A stretch of DNA of 64,000 nucleotides, from the NCBI RefSeq assembly GCF_029227915.1, contig NC_079880.1, forward strand, positions 29,197,501-29,261,500. Reading direction: 5' to 3'. Made by a program: the position numbers and the translations under genes. Positions 45,290 to 59,060 of the stretch are shown in pieces. Below the pieces are notes generated by a model. It saw only the letters and a list, made by a program, of their open reading frames with translations, ran no database searches and was not told the DNA's origin. Position 1 is the stretch's first letter, and every line of letters starts with the position of its first letter. Source of the stretch: Hydractinia symbiolongicarpus (taxonomy: Eukaryota > Cnidaria > Hydrozoa > Anthoathecata > Hydractiniidae).

Positions 45290-48200
45290 GAAATCGCGAG
45301 TTTTCGTTTGCCGGCGATTAAACCTCTTTCATTAGGCGTCTCATCAAAAATGAAAACATTTTTGAAAACTACAAGTCTCATGCGTTTTAGTGGTGAAAAA
45401 AATATTTAAAAAATCGTTCGGGAAATGAGTTTACTCCCTGGTTACTTTCTTTGTATACATTCCACTACACGGGCCAAGCCCGGCAATTACGGGAAATGGC
45501 GGGTTTTCGTTTGCCGGCGATTAAACTTCTTTTATTCAGTGTCTCATCAAAAATGAAAACATTTCTAAAAACTACAAGTCTCATGCGTTTTAGTGGTGAA
45601 AAAATAATTTAAAAAATCGTTCTGGAAATGAGTTTACTCACAGGGTACTTTCTTTGTATACATTCGACTACACGGGCCAAGCCCGGCAATTACGGGAAAT
45701 GGCGGGTTTTCGTTTGCCGGTGATTAAACTTCTTTTATTCAGTGTCTCATCAAAAATGAAAACATTTTTGAAAACTGCAAGTCTCATGCGTTTTAGTGGT
45801 GAAAAAATAATTTAAAAAATCGTTCGGGAAATGAGTTTACTCCCTGGGTACTTTCTTTGTATACTTTTGACTATACGGGCCGAGTCCGGGATTTACGGGA
45901 AGTCGCGGGTTTTCATTTGCCGGCAATTAAACCTCTTTTATTCAGCGTCTCATCAAAAATGAAAACATTTTTGAAAACTGCAAGTCTCATGCGTTTTAGT
46001 GGTGAAAAAATAATTTAAAGAATCGTTCGGGAAATGAGTTTACTCCCTGGGTACTTTCTTTGTATACTTTTGACTATACGGGCCGAGTCAGGGATTTACG
46101 GCAAGTCGCGGGTTTTCGTTTGCCGTCGATTAAACTTCTTTTATTCAGCGTCTCATCAAAAATGAAAACATTTTTAAAAACCACAAGTCTCATGCGTTTT
46201 AGTGGTGAAAAGATAATTTGGAAAATCGTTCGGGAAATGAGTTTACACCCTGGGTACTTTCTTTGTATACTTTTGACTATACGGGCCGAGTCCGGGATTT
46301 ACGGGAAGTCGCAGATTTTCGCTTGCCGGCGATTAAACTTCTTTTATTTAGCGTCTCATCAAAAATGAAAACATTTTTAAAAACTACAAGTCTCATGGGC
46401 TTTAGAGGTGAAATAATATTTTAAAAAATCGTTCGGGGAATGAGTTTACTCCCTGGGTACTTTCTTTGTATACTTTTGACTATACGGGCCGAGTCCGGAA
46501 TTTACGGGAAGTCGCGGGTTTTCGTTTGCCGGCGATTAAACTTCTTTTATTCAGGGTCTCATCAAAAATAAAAACATTTTTTAAAACTACAAGTCTCATG
46601 GGCTTTAGAGGTGAAATAATAATTTAAAAAATCGTTCGTGAAATGAGTTTACTCCCTTGGTACTTTCTTTGTATACTTTTGATTATACGGGCCCCAGTCC
46701 GGGGTTTACGGGAAATGGCGGGTTTTCGTTTGCCGGCGAATAAACTTCTTTTATTCAGCGTCTCATCAAAAATGAAAACATGTTTGAAAACTACAAGTCT
46801 CATGCGCTTTAGTGGTGAAAAGATAATTTGAAAAATCGTTCGGGAAATGAGTTTACACCCTGGGTACTTTCTTTGTATACTTTTGACTATACGGGCCGAG
46901 TCCGGGATTTACGGGAAATCGCAGGTTTTCGTTTGCCGGCGATTAAATTTCTTTTATTCAGCGTCTCATCAAAAATGAAAACATTTTTGAAAACTACAAG
47001 TCTCATGCGTTTTAGTGGTGAAAAAATAGTTTAAAAAGTCGTTCGTGAAATGAGTTTATTCCCTTGGTACTTTCTTTGTATACTTTTGACTATACGGGCC
47101 AAGCCCGGGATTTACGGGAAATCGCGGGTTTTCGTTTGCCGGCGATTAAACTTCTTTTATTCAGCGTCTCATCAAAAATGAAAACATTTTTGAAAACTAC
47201 AAGTCTTATGCGTTTTAGTGGTGAAAAAATAATTTAAAAAATCGTTCTGGAAATGAGTTTACTCACAGGGTACTTTCTTTGTATACATTCGACTATACGG
47301 GCCAAGCCCGGGATTTACGGGAAATCGCGGGTTTTCGTTTGCCGGCGATTAAACCTCTTTCATTAGGCGTCTCATCAAAAATGAAAACATTTTTGAAGAC
47401 TACAAGTCTCATGCGATTTAGTGGTGAAAAAATAATTTAAAAAATCGTTCTGGAAATGAGTTTACTCACAGGGTACTTTCTTTGTATAGATTCGACTATA
47501 CGGGCCAAGCCCGGGATTTACGGGAAATCGCGGGTTTTCGTTTGCCGGCGATTAAACCTCTTTCATTAGGCGTCTCATCAAAAATGAAAACATTTTTGAA
47601 AACTACAAGTCTCATGCGTTTTAGTGGTGAAAAAATAATTTAAAAAATTGTTCTGGAAATGAGTTTACTCACATGGTACTTCCTTTGTATACATTCGACT
47701 ACACGGGCCAAGCCCGGCAATTACGGGAAATGGCGGGTTTTCGTTTGCCGGCGATTAAACTTCTTTTATTCAGCGTCTCATCAAAAATGAAAACAAGTTT
47801 GAAGACTACAAGTCTCATGCGATTTAGTGGTGAAAAAATAATTTAAAAAATCGTTCGGGAAATGAGTTTACTCCCTGGGTACTTTCTTTGTATGCTTTTG
47901 ACTATACGGGCCAAGCCCGGGATTTACAGGAAATCGCGGGTTTTCGTTTGCCGGCGATTAAAACTCTTTCATTAGGCGTCTCATCAAAAATGAAAACATT
48001 TTTGAAGACTACAAGTCTCATGCGATTTAGTGGTGAAAAAATAATTTAAAAAATCGTTCTGGAAATGAGTTTACTCACAGGGTACTTTCTTTGTATACAT
48101 TCGACTATACGGGCCAAGCCCGGGATTTACGGGAAATCGCGAGTTTTCGTTTGCCGGCGATTAAACCTCTTTCATTAGGCGTCTCATCAAAAATGAAAAC

Positions 48201-51200
48201 ATTTTTGAAAACTACAAGTCTCATGCGTTTTAGTGGTGAAAAAAATATTTAAAAAATCGTTCGGGAAATGAGTTTACTCCCTGGGTACTTTCTTTGTATA
48301 CATTCGACTACACGGGCCAAGCCCGGCAATTACGGGAAATGGCGGGTTTTCGTTTGCCGGCGATTAAACTTCTTTTATTCAGTGTCTCATCAAAAATGAA
48401 AACATTTCTAAAAACTACAAGTCTCATGCGTTTTAGTGGTGAAAAAATAATTTAAAAAATCGTTCTGGAAATGAGTTTACTCACAGGGTACTTTCTTTGT
48501 ATACATTCGACTACACGGGCCAAGCCCGGCAATTACGGGAAATGGCGGGTTTTCGTTTGCCGGTGATTAAACTTCTTTTATTCAGTGTCTCATCAAAAAT
48601 GAAAACATTTTTGAAAACTGCAAGTCTCATGCGTTTTAGTGGTGAAAAAATAATTTAAAAAATCGTTCGGGAAATGAGTTTACTCCCTGGGTACTTTCTT
48701 TGTATACTTTTGACTATACGGGCCGAGTCCGGGATTTACGGGAAGTCGCGGGTTTTCATTTGCCGGCAATTAAACCTCTTTTATTCAGCGTCTCATCAAA
48801 AATGAAAACATTTTTGAAAACTGCAAGTCTCATGCGTTTTAGTGGTGAAAAAATAATTTAAAGAATCGTTCGGGAAATGAGTTTACTCCCTGGGTACTTT
48901 CTTTGTATACTTTTGACTATACGGGCCGAGTCAGAGATTTACGGCAAGTCGCGGGTTTTCGTTTGCCGTCGATTAAACTTCTTTTATTCAGCGTCTCATC
49001 AAAAATGAAAACATTTTTAAAAACCACAAGTCTCATGCGTTTTAGTGGTGAAAAGATAATTTGGAAAATCGTTCGGGAAATGAGTTTACACCCTGGGTAC
49101 TTTCTTTGTATACTTTTGACTATACGGGCCGAGTCCGGGATTTACGGGAAGTCGCGGATTTTCGCTTGCCGGCGATTAAACTTCTTTTATTTAGCGTCTC
49201 ATCAAAAATGAAAACATTTTTAAAAACTACAAGTCTCATGGGCTTTAGAGGTGAAATAATATTTTAAAAAATCGTTCGGGTAATGAGTTTACTCCCTGGG
49301 TACTTTCTTTGTATACTTTTGACTATACGGGCCGAGTCCGGGATTTACGGGAAGTCGCGGGTTTTCGTTTGCCGGCGATTAAACTTCTTTTATTCAGGGT
49401 CTCATCAAAAATAAAAACATTTTTTAAAACTACAAGTCTCATGGGCTTTAGAGGTGAAATAATAATTTAAAAAATCGTTCGTGAAATGAGTTTACTCCCT
49501 TGGTACTTTCTTTGTATACTTTTGATTATACGGGCCCCAGTCCGGGGTTTACGGGAAATGGCGGGTTTTCGTTTGCCGGCGATTAAACCTCTTTCATTAG
49601 GCGTCTCATCAAAAATGAAAACATTTTTGAAGACTACAAGTCTCATGCGATTTAGTGGTGAAAAAATAATTTAAAAAATCGTTCTGGAAATGAGTTTACT
49701 CACAGGGTACTTTCTTTGTATACATTCGACTATACGGGCCAAGCCCGGGATTTACGGGAAATCGCGGGTTTTCGTTTCCCGGCGATTAAACCTCTTTCAT
49801 TAGGCGTCTCATCAAAAATGAAAACATTTTTGAAAACTACAAGTCTCATGCGTTTTAGTGGTGAAAAAATAATTTAAAAAATCGTTCTGGAAATGAGTTT
49901 ACTCACAGGGTACTTTCTTTGTATACATTCGACTATACGGGCCAAGCCCGGGATTTACGGGAAATCGCGAGTTTTCGTTTGCCGGCGATTAAACCTCTTT
50001 CATTAGGCGTCTCATCAAAAATGAAAACATTTTTGAAAACTACAAGTCTCATGCGTTTTAGTGGTGAAAAAAATATTTAAAAAATCGTTCGGGAAATGAG
50101 TTTACTCCCTGGTTACTTTCTTTGTATACATTCGACTACACGGGCCAAGCCCGGCAATTACGGGAAATGGCGGGTTTTCGTTTGCCGGCGATTAAACTTC
50201 TTTTATTCAGTGTCTCATCAAAAATGAAAACATTTCTAAAAACTACAAGTCTCATGCGTTTTAGTGGTGAAAAAATAATTTAAAAAATCGTTCTGGAAAT
50301 GAGTTTACTCACAGGGTACTTTCTTTGTATACATTCGACTACACGGGCCAAGCCCGGCAATTACGGGAAATGGCGGGTTTTCGTTTGCCGGTGATTAAAC
50401 TTCTTTTATTCAGTGTCTCATCAAAAATGAAAACATTTTTGAAAACTGCAAGTCTCATGCGTTTTAGTGGTGAAAAAATAATTTAAAAAATCGTTCGGGA
50501 AATGAGTTTACTCCCTGGGTACTTTCTTTGTATACTTTTGACTATACGGGCCGAGTCCGGGATTTACGGGAAGTCGCGGGTTTTCATTTGCCGGCAATTA
50601 AACCTCTTTTATTCAGCGTCTCATCAAAAATGAAAACATTTTTGAAAACTGCAAGTCTCATGCGTTTTAGTGGTGAAAAAATAATTTAAAGAATCGTTCG
50701 GGAAATGAGTTTACTCCCTGGGTACTTTCTTTGTATACTTTTGACTATACGGGCCGAGTCAGGGATTTACGGCAAGTCGCGGGTTTTCGTTTGCCGTCGA
50801 TTAAACTTCTTTTATTCAGCGTCTCATCAAAAATGAAAACATTTTTAAAAACCACAAGTCTCATGCGTTTTAGTGGTGAAAAGATAATTTGGAAAATCGT
50901 TCGGGAAATGAGTTTACACCCTGGGTACTTTCTTTGTATACTTTTGACTATACGGGCCGAGTCCGGGATTTACGGGAAGTCGCGGATTTTCGCTTGCCGG
51001 CGATTAAACTTCTTTTATTTAGCGTCTCATCAAAAATGAAAACATTTTTAAAAACTACAAGTCTCATGGGCTTTAGAGGTGAAATAATATTTTAAAAAAT
51101 CGTTCGGGTAATGAGTTTACTCCCTGGGTACTTTCTTTGTATACTTTTGACTATACGGGCCGAGTCCGGGATTTACGGGAAGTCGCGGGTTTTCGTTTGC

Positions 51201-54200
51201 CGGCGATTAAACTTCTTTTATTCAGGGTCTCATCAAAAATAAAAACATTTTTTAAAACTACAAGTCTCATGGGCTTTAGAGGTGAAATAATAATTTAAAA
51301 AATCGTTCGTGAAATGAGTTTACTCCCTTGGTACTTTCTTTGTATACTTTTGATTATACGGGCCCCAGTCCGGGGTTTACGGGAAATGGCGGGTTTTCGT
51401 TTGCCGGCGAATAAACTTCTTTTATTCAGCGTCTCATCAAAAATGAAAACATGTTTGAAAACTACAAGTCTCATGCGTTTTAGTGGTGAAAAGATAATTT
51501 GAAAAATCGTTCGGGAAATGAGTTTACACCCTGGGTACTTTCTTTGTATACTTTTGACTATACGGGCCGAGTCCGGGATTTACGGGAAATCGCAGGTTTT
51601 CGTTTGCCGGCGATTAAATTTCTTTTATTCAGCGTCTCATCAAAAATGAAAACATTTTTGAAAACTACAAGTCTCATGCGTTTTAGTGGTGAAAAAATAG
51701 TTTAAAAAGTCGTTCGTGAAATGAGTTTATTCCCTTGGTACTTTCTTTGTATACTTTTGACTATACGGGCCAAGCCCGGGATTTACGGGAAATCGCGGGT
51801 TTTCGTTTGCCGGCGATTAAACTTCTTTTATTCAGCGTCTCATCAAAAATGAAAACATTTTTGAAAACTACAAGTCTTATGCGTTTTAGTGGTGAAAAAA
51901 TAATTTAAAAAATCGTTCTGGAAATGAGTTTACTCACAGGGTACTTTCTTTGTATACATTCGACTATACGGGCCAAGCCCGGGATTTACGGGAAATCGCG
52001 GGTTTTCGTTTGCCGGCGATTAAACCTCTTTCATTAGGCGTCTCATCAAAAATGAAAACATTTTTGAAGACTACAAGTCTCATGCGATTTAGTGGTGAAA
52101 AAATAATTTAAAAAATCGTTCTGGAAATGAGTTTACTCACAGGGTACTTTCTTTGTATACATTCGACTATACGGGCCAAGCCCGGGATTTACGGGAAATC
52201 GCGGGTTTTCGTTTGCCGGCGATTAAACCTCTTTCATTAGGCGTCTCATCAAAAATGAAAACATTTTTGAAAACTACAAGTCTCATGCGTTTTAGTGGTG
52301 AAAAAATAATTTAAAAAATTGTTCTGGAAATGAGTTTACTCACAGGGTACTTCCTTTGTATACATTCGACTACACGGGCCAAGCCCGGCAATTACGGGAA
52401 ATGGCGGGTTTTCGTTTGCCGGCGATTAAACTTCTTTTATTCAGCGTCTCATCAAAAATGAAAACAAGTTTGAAGACTACAAGTCTCATGCGATTTAGTG
52501 GTGAAAAAATAATTTAAAAAATCGTTCGGGAAATGAGTTTACTCCCTGGGTACTTTCTTTGTATACTTTTGACTATACGGGCCAAGCCCGGGATTTACAG
52601 GAAATCGCGGGTTTTCGTTTGCCGGCGATTAAAACTCTTTCATTAGGCGTCTCATCAAAAATGAAAACATTTTTGAAGACTACAAGTCTCATGCGATTTA
52701 GTGGTGAAAAAATAATTTAAAAAATCGTTCTGGAAATGAGTTTACTCACAGGGTACTTTCTTTGTATACATTCGACTATACGGGCCAAGCCCGGGATTTA
52801 CGGGAAATCGCGAGTTTTCGTTTGCCGGCGATTAAACCTCTTTCATTAGGCGTCTCATCAAAAATGAAAACATTTTTGAAAACTACAAGTCTCATGCGTT
52901 TTAGTGGTGAAAAAAATATTTAAAAAATCGTTCGGGAAATGAGTTTACTCCCTGGGTACTTTCTTTGTATACATTCGACTACACGGGCCAAGCCCGGCAA
53001 TTACGGGAAATGGCGGGTTTTCGTTTGCCGGCGATTAAACTTCTTTTATTCAGTGTCTCATCAAAAATGAAAACATTTCTAAAAACTACAAGTCTCATGC
53101 GTTTTAGTGGTGAAAAAATAATTTAAAAAATCGTTCTGGAAATGAGTTTACTCACAGGGTACTTTCTTTGTATACATTCGACTACACGGGCCAAGCCCGG
53201 CAATTACGGGAAATGGCGGGTTTTCGTTTGCCGGTGATTAAACTTCTTTTATTCAGTGTCTCATCAAAAATGAAAACATTTTTGAAAACTGCAAGTCTCA
53301 TGCGTTTTAGTGGTGAAAAAATATTTTAAAAAATCGTTCGGGAAATGAGTTTACTCCCTGGGTACTTTCTTTGTATACTTTTGACTATACGGGCCGAGTC
53401 CGGGATTTACGGGAAGTCGCGGGTTTTCATTTGCCGGCAATTAAACCTCTTTTATTCAGCGTCTCATCAAAAATGAAAACATTTTTGAAAACTGCAAGTC
53501 TCATGCGTTTTAGTGGTGAAAAAATAATTTAAAGAATCGTTCGGGAAATGAGTTTACTCCCTGGGTACTTTCTTTGTATACTTTTGACTATACGGGCCGA
53601 GTCAGAGATTTACGGCAAGTCGCGGGTTTTCGTTTGCCGTCGATTAAACTTCTTTTATTCAGCGTCTCATCAAAAATGAAAACATTTTTAAAAACCACAA
53701 GTCTCATGCGTTTTAGTGGTGAAAAGATAATTTGGAAAATCGTTCGGGAAATGAGTTTACACCCTGGGTACTTTCTTTGTATACTTTTGACTATACGGGC
53801 CGAGTCCGGGATTTACGGGAAGTCGCGGATTTTCGCTTGCCGGCGATTAAACTTCTTTTATTTAGCGTCTCATCAAAAATGAAAACATTTTTAAAAACTA
53901 CAAGTCTCATGGGCTTTAGAGGTGAAATAATAATTTAAAAAATCGTTCGGGTAATGAGTTTACTCCCTGGGTACTTTCTTTGTATACTTTTGACTATACG
54001 GGCCGAGTCCGGGATTTACGGGAAGTCGCGGGTTTTCGTTTGCCGGCGATTAAACTTCTTTTATTCAGGGTCCCATCAAAAATAAAAACATTTTTTAAAA
54101 CTACAAGTCTCATGGGCTTTAGAGGTGAAATAATAATTTAAAAAATCGTTCGTGAAATGAGTTTACTCCCTTGGTACTTTCTTTGTATACTTTTGATTAT

Positions 54201-54250
54201 ACGGGCCCCAGTCCGGGGTTTACGGGAAATGGCGGGTTTTCGTTTGCCGG
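45290..54250 (+). repeat. 4671-bp higher-order repeat with 2843-bp and 1828-bp sub-periods
   Basis: About 45290-49580 matches 49961-54251 at an offset of 4671. Inside, the GAGTCAG monomer recurs at about 46060, 48903, 50731 and 53574, so intervals alternate 2843, 1828, 2843. Markers are GAAAAAAATATTT, CATTTCTAAAAAC, TTGCCGGTGATT and GGATTTTCGCTTG. At 49580 a CCCCAGTCCGGGG monomer switches to the CCTCTTTCATTAGGCG class, a recombinant copy. Confidence 0.83.
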
Positions 54251-57200
54251 CGAATAAACTTCTTTTATTCAGCGTCTCATCAAAAATGAAAACATGTTTG
54301 AAAACTACAAGTCTCATGCGTTTTAGTGGTGAAAAAATAATTTAAAAAATCGTTCGGGAAGTGAGTTTACTCCCTGGGTGCTTTCTTTGTATACATTCGA
54401 CTACACGGGCCAAGCCCGGGATTTAGGGGATATCGCTGGTTTTCGTTTGCCGGCGATTAAACCCCTTTTATTAAGCGTCTCATCAAAAATGAAAACATTT
54501 TTGAAAACTACAAGTCTCATGCGTTTTAGTGCTGAGAAAATAATTTAAAAAATCGTTCGGAAAATGAGTTTACTTCCTGGGTACTTTCTTTGCATACTTT
54601 TGACTTTACGGGCCGAGTCCGGGATTTACGGGAAATCGAGGGTTTTTGTTTGATTTAAAAAATCGTTTAAAAAAACGTTCGGAAAATGAGTTTACTCCCT
54701 GGGTACTTTCTTTGTATACTTTTGACTATACGGGCCGAGTCCGGGATTTACGGGAAATCGCCGGTTTTCGTTTGCCGGCGATTAAACTTCTTTTATTCGG
54801 TGTCTCATCAAAAATGAAAACATTTCTGAAAACTACAAGTCTCATGCATTTTAATGGTGAAAAGATAATTTAAAAAATCGTTTTGGAAATGAGTTTACTC
54901 ACAGGGTACTTTCTTTGTATACATTCGACTATACGGGCCAAGTCCGGGATGTACGGGAAATTGCGGGTTTTCCTTTGCCGGCGATTAAACCACTTTTATT
55001 AAGCGTCTCATCAAAAATGAAAACATTTCTGAAAACTACAATTCTCATGCGTTTTAGTGATGAAAAAATAATTTAAAAAATCGTTCGGGAAATGAGTTTA
55101 CTCCCTGGGTACTTTCTTTGTATACTTTTGACTATACGGGTCGAGTCCGGGATTTACGGGAAATCGCGGGTTTTCGTTTGCCGGCGATTAAACTTCTTTT
55201 ATTCAGGGTCTCATCAAAAATGAAAACATTTTTAAAAACTACAAGTCTCATGGGCTTTAGTGGTGAAATAATAATTTAAAAAATCGTTTGGGAAATGAGT
55301 TTACTCCCTGGGTACATCCTTTGTATACATTTGACTATACGGGCCGAGTCCGGGATTCATGGGAAATCGCAGGTTTTCGTTTGCCGGCGATTAAACTTCT
55401 TTTATTCAGCGTCTCATCAAAAATGAAAACATTTTTGAAAACTACAAATTTTATGCGTTTTAGTGGTGAAAAAAAAATTTAAAAAATCGTTCTGGAAGTG
55501 AGTTTACTCACAGGGTACTTCCTTTGAATACATTCGACTATACAGGCCAAGCCTGGGATTTGGGGGAAATCGCTGGTTTTCGTTTGCCGGCGATTAAACC
55601 TCTTTCATTAAGCGTCTCATCAAAAATGAAAACATTTTTGAAAACTACAAGTCTCATGCGTTTTAGTGGTGAAATAATAATTTAAAAAATCGTTTGGGAA
55701 ATGAGTTTACTCCCTGGGTACTTTCTCTGTATACTTTTGACTATACGGGATAAATCCGGGATTCATGGGAAAACGCAGGTTTTCGTTTGCCGGCGATTAA
55801 ACTTCTTTTTTTCAGCGTCTCATCAAAAATGAAAACATTTTTGAAAACTACAAGTTTTATGCGTTTTAGTGGTGAAAAAATAATTTAAAAAATCGTTCTG
55901 GAAATGAGTTTACTCACAGGGTACTTTCTTTGTATACATTCGACTACACGGGCCAAGCCCGGCAATTACGGGAAATGGCGGGTTTTCGTTTGCCGGTGAT
56001 TAAACTTCTTTTATTCAGTGTCTCATCAAAAATGAAAACATTTTTGAAAACTGCAAGTCTCATGCGTTTTAGTGGTGAAAAAATATTTTAAAAAATCGTT
56101 CGGGAAATGAGTTTACTCCCTGGGTACTTTCTTTGTATACTTTTGACTATACGGGCCGAGTCCGGGATTTACGGGAAGTCGCGGGTTTTCATTTGCCGGC
56201 AATTAAACCTCTTTTATTCAGCGTCTCATCAAAAATGAAAACATTTTTGAAAACTGCAAGTCTCATGCGTTTTAGTGGTGAAAAAATAATTTAAAGAATC
56301 GTTCGGGAAATGAGTTTACTCCCTGGGTACTTTCTTTGTATACTTTTGACTATACGGGCCGAGTCAGAGATTTACGGCAAGTCGCGGGTTTTCGTTTGCC
56401 GTCGATTAAACTTCTTTTATTCAGCGTCTCATCAAAAATGAAAACATTTTTAAAAACCACAAGTCTCATGCGTTTTAGTGGTGAAAAGATAATTTGGAAA
56501 ATCGTTCGGGAAATGAGTTTACACCCTGGGTACTTTCTTTGTATACTTTTGACTATACGGGCCGAGTCCGGGATTTACGGGAAGTCGCGGATTTTCGCTT
56601 GCCGGCGATTAAACTTCTTTTATTTAGCGTCTCATCAAAAATGAAAACATTTTTAAAAACTACAAGTCTCATGGGCTTTAGAGGTGAAATAATAATTTAA
56701 AAAATCGTTCGGGTAATGAGTTTACTCCCTGGGTACTTTCTTTGTATACTTTTGACTATACGGGCCGAGTCCGGGATTTACGGGAAGTCGCGGGTTTTCG
56801 TTTGCCGGCGATTAAACTTCTTTTATTCAGGGTCTCATCAAAAATAAAAACATTTTTTAAAACTACAAGTCTCATGGGCTTTAGAGGTGAAATAATAATT
56901 TAAAAAATCGTTCGTGAAATGAGTTTACTCCCTTGGTACTTTCTTTGTATACTTTTGATTATACGGGCCCCAGTCCGGGGTTTACGGGAAATGGCGGGTT
57001 TTCGTTTGCCGGCGAATAAACTTCTTTTATTCAGCGTCTCATCAAAAATGAAAACATGTTTGAAAACTACAAGTCTCATGCGTTTTAGTGGTGAAAAAAT
57101 AATTTAAAAAATCGTTCGGGAAGTGAGTTTACTCCCTGGGTGCTTTCTTTGTATACATTCGACTACACGGGCCAAGCCCGGGATTTAGGGGATATCGCTG

Positions 57201-58661
57201 GTTTTCGTTTGCCGGCGATTAAACCCCTTTTATTAAGCGTCTCATCAAAAATGAAAACATTTTTGAAAACTACAAGTCTCATGCGTTTTAGTGCTGAGAA
57301 AATAATTTAAAAAATCGTTCGGAAAATGAGTTTACTTCCTGGGTACTTTCTTTGCATACTTTTGACTTTACGGGCCGAGTCCGGGATTTACGGGAAATCG
57401 AGGGTTTTTGTTTGATTTAAAAAATCGTTTAAAAAAACGTTCGGAAAATGAGTTTACTCCCTGGGTACTTTCTTTGTATACTTTTGACTATACGGGCCGA
57501 GTCCGGGATTTACGGGAAATCGCCGGTTTTCGTTTGCCGGCGATTAAACTTCTTTTATTCGGTGTCTCATCAAAAATGAAAACATTTCTGAAAACTACAA
57601 GTCTCATGCATTTTAATGGTGAAAAGATAATTTAAAAAATCGTTTTGGAAATGAGTTTACTCACAGGGTACTTTCTTTGTATACATTCGACTATACGGGC
57701 CAAGTCCGGGATGTACGGGAAATTGCGGGTTTTCCTTTGCCGGCGATTAAACCACTTTTATTAAGCGTCTCATCAAAAATGAAAACATTTCTGAAAACTA
57801 CAATTCTCATGCGTTTTAGTGATGAAAAAATAATTTAAAAAATCGTTCGGGAAATGAGTTTACTCCCTGGGTACTTTCTTTGTATACTTTTGACTATACG
57901 GGTCGAGTCCGGGATTTACGGGAAATCGCGGGTTTTCGTTTGCCGGCGATTAAACTTCTTTTATTCAGGGTCTCATCAAAAATGAAAACATTTTTAAAAA
58001 CTACAAGTCTCATGGGCTTTAGTGGTGAAATAATAATTTAAAAAATCGTTTGGGAAATGAGTTTACTCCCTGGGTACATCCTTTGTATACATTTGACTAT
58101 ACGGGCCGAGTCCGGGATTCATGGGAAATCGCAGGTTTTCGTTTGCCGGCGATTAAACTTCTTTTATTCAGCGTCTCATCAAAAATGAAAACATTTTTGA
58201 AAACTACAAATTTTATGCGTTTTAGTGGTGAAAAAAAAATTTAAAAAATCGTTCTGGAAGTGAGTTTACTCACAGGGTACTTCCTTTGAATACATTCGAC
58301 TATACAGGCCAAGCCTGGGATTTGGGGGAAATCGCTGGTTTTCGTTTGCCGGCGATTAAACCTCTTTCATTAAGCGTCTCATCAAAAATGAAAACATTTT
58401 TGAAAACTACAAGTCTCATGCGTTTTAGTGGTGAAATAATAATTTAAAAAATCGTTTGGGAAATGAGTTTACTCCCTGGGTACTTTCTCTGTATACTTTT
58501 GACTATACGGGATAAATCCGGGATTCATGGGAAATCGCAGGTTTTCGTTTGCCGGCGATTAAACTTCTTTTATTCAGCGTCTCATCAAAAATGAAAACAT
58601 TTTTGAAAACTACAAATTTTATGCGTTTTAGTGGTGAAAAAAAAATTTAAAAAATCGTTCT
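53140..58661 (+). repeat. 2762-bp higher-order repeat, two copies
   Basis: 53140-55900 and 55901-58661 share GAGTCAGAGATTT, the distal truncated monomer, TTTCCTTTGCCGGCG, CATCCTTTGTATACATTTG and GGATAAATCCGGG. The length equals thirteen full monomers plus one 122-bp copy, to within a base. A difference is CTTCTTTTTTTCAG versus CTTCTTTTATTCAG (about 55803/58565). Confidence 0.88.
54564..54685 (+). repeat. Truncated 122-bp monomer, distal subtype
   Basis: Carries the shared deletion junction with the AATCGAGGG of the left array but TTTACGGGCCG, plus TTTTTGTTTGATTT. A near-identical copy lies at 57326, exactly one 2762-bp unit later. The preceding monomer has TTAGGGGATATCGCTGG, a private change. 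Confidence 0.9.
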
Positions 58662-59060
58662 GGAAGTGAGTTTACTCACAGGGTACTTCCTTTGAATGCA
58701 TTCGACTATACAGGCCAAGCCTGGGATTTGGGGGAAATCGCTGGTTTTCGTTTGCCGGCGATTAAACCTCTTTCATTAAGCGTCTCATCAAAAATGAAAA
58801 CATTTTTGAAAACTACAAGTCTCATGCGTTTTAGTGGTGAAATAATAATTTAAAAAATCGTTTGGGAAATGAGTTTACTCCCTGGGTACTTTCTCTGTAT
58901 ACTTTTGACTATACGGGATAAATCCGGGATTCATGGGAAATCGCAGGTTTTCGTTTGCCGGCGATTAAACTTCTTTTTTTCAGCGTCTCATCAAAAATGA
59001 AAACATTTTTGAAAACTACAAGTTTTATGCGTTTTAGTGGTGAAAAAATATCTTAAAAAA
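58251..59060 (+). repeat. 406-bp dimer duplication
   Basis: A two-monomer unit (GGAAGTGAG...TTTGAATAC plus the GGATAAATCCGGG monomer) occurs twice, 406 bp apart (58251 and 58657). The dimer itself is also present once near 55490, within the previous 2762-bp copy. Confidence 0.78.
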
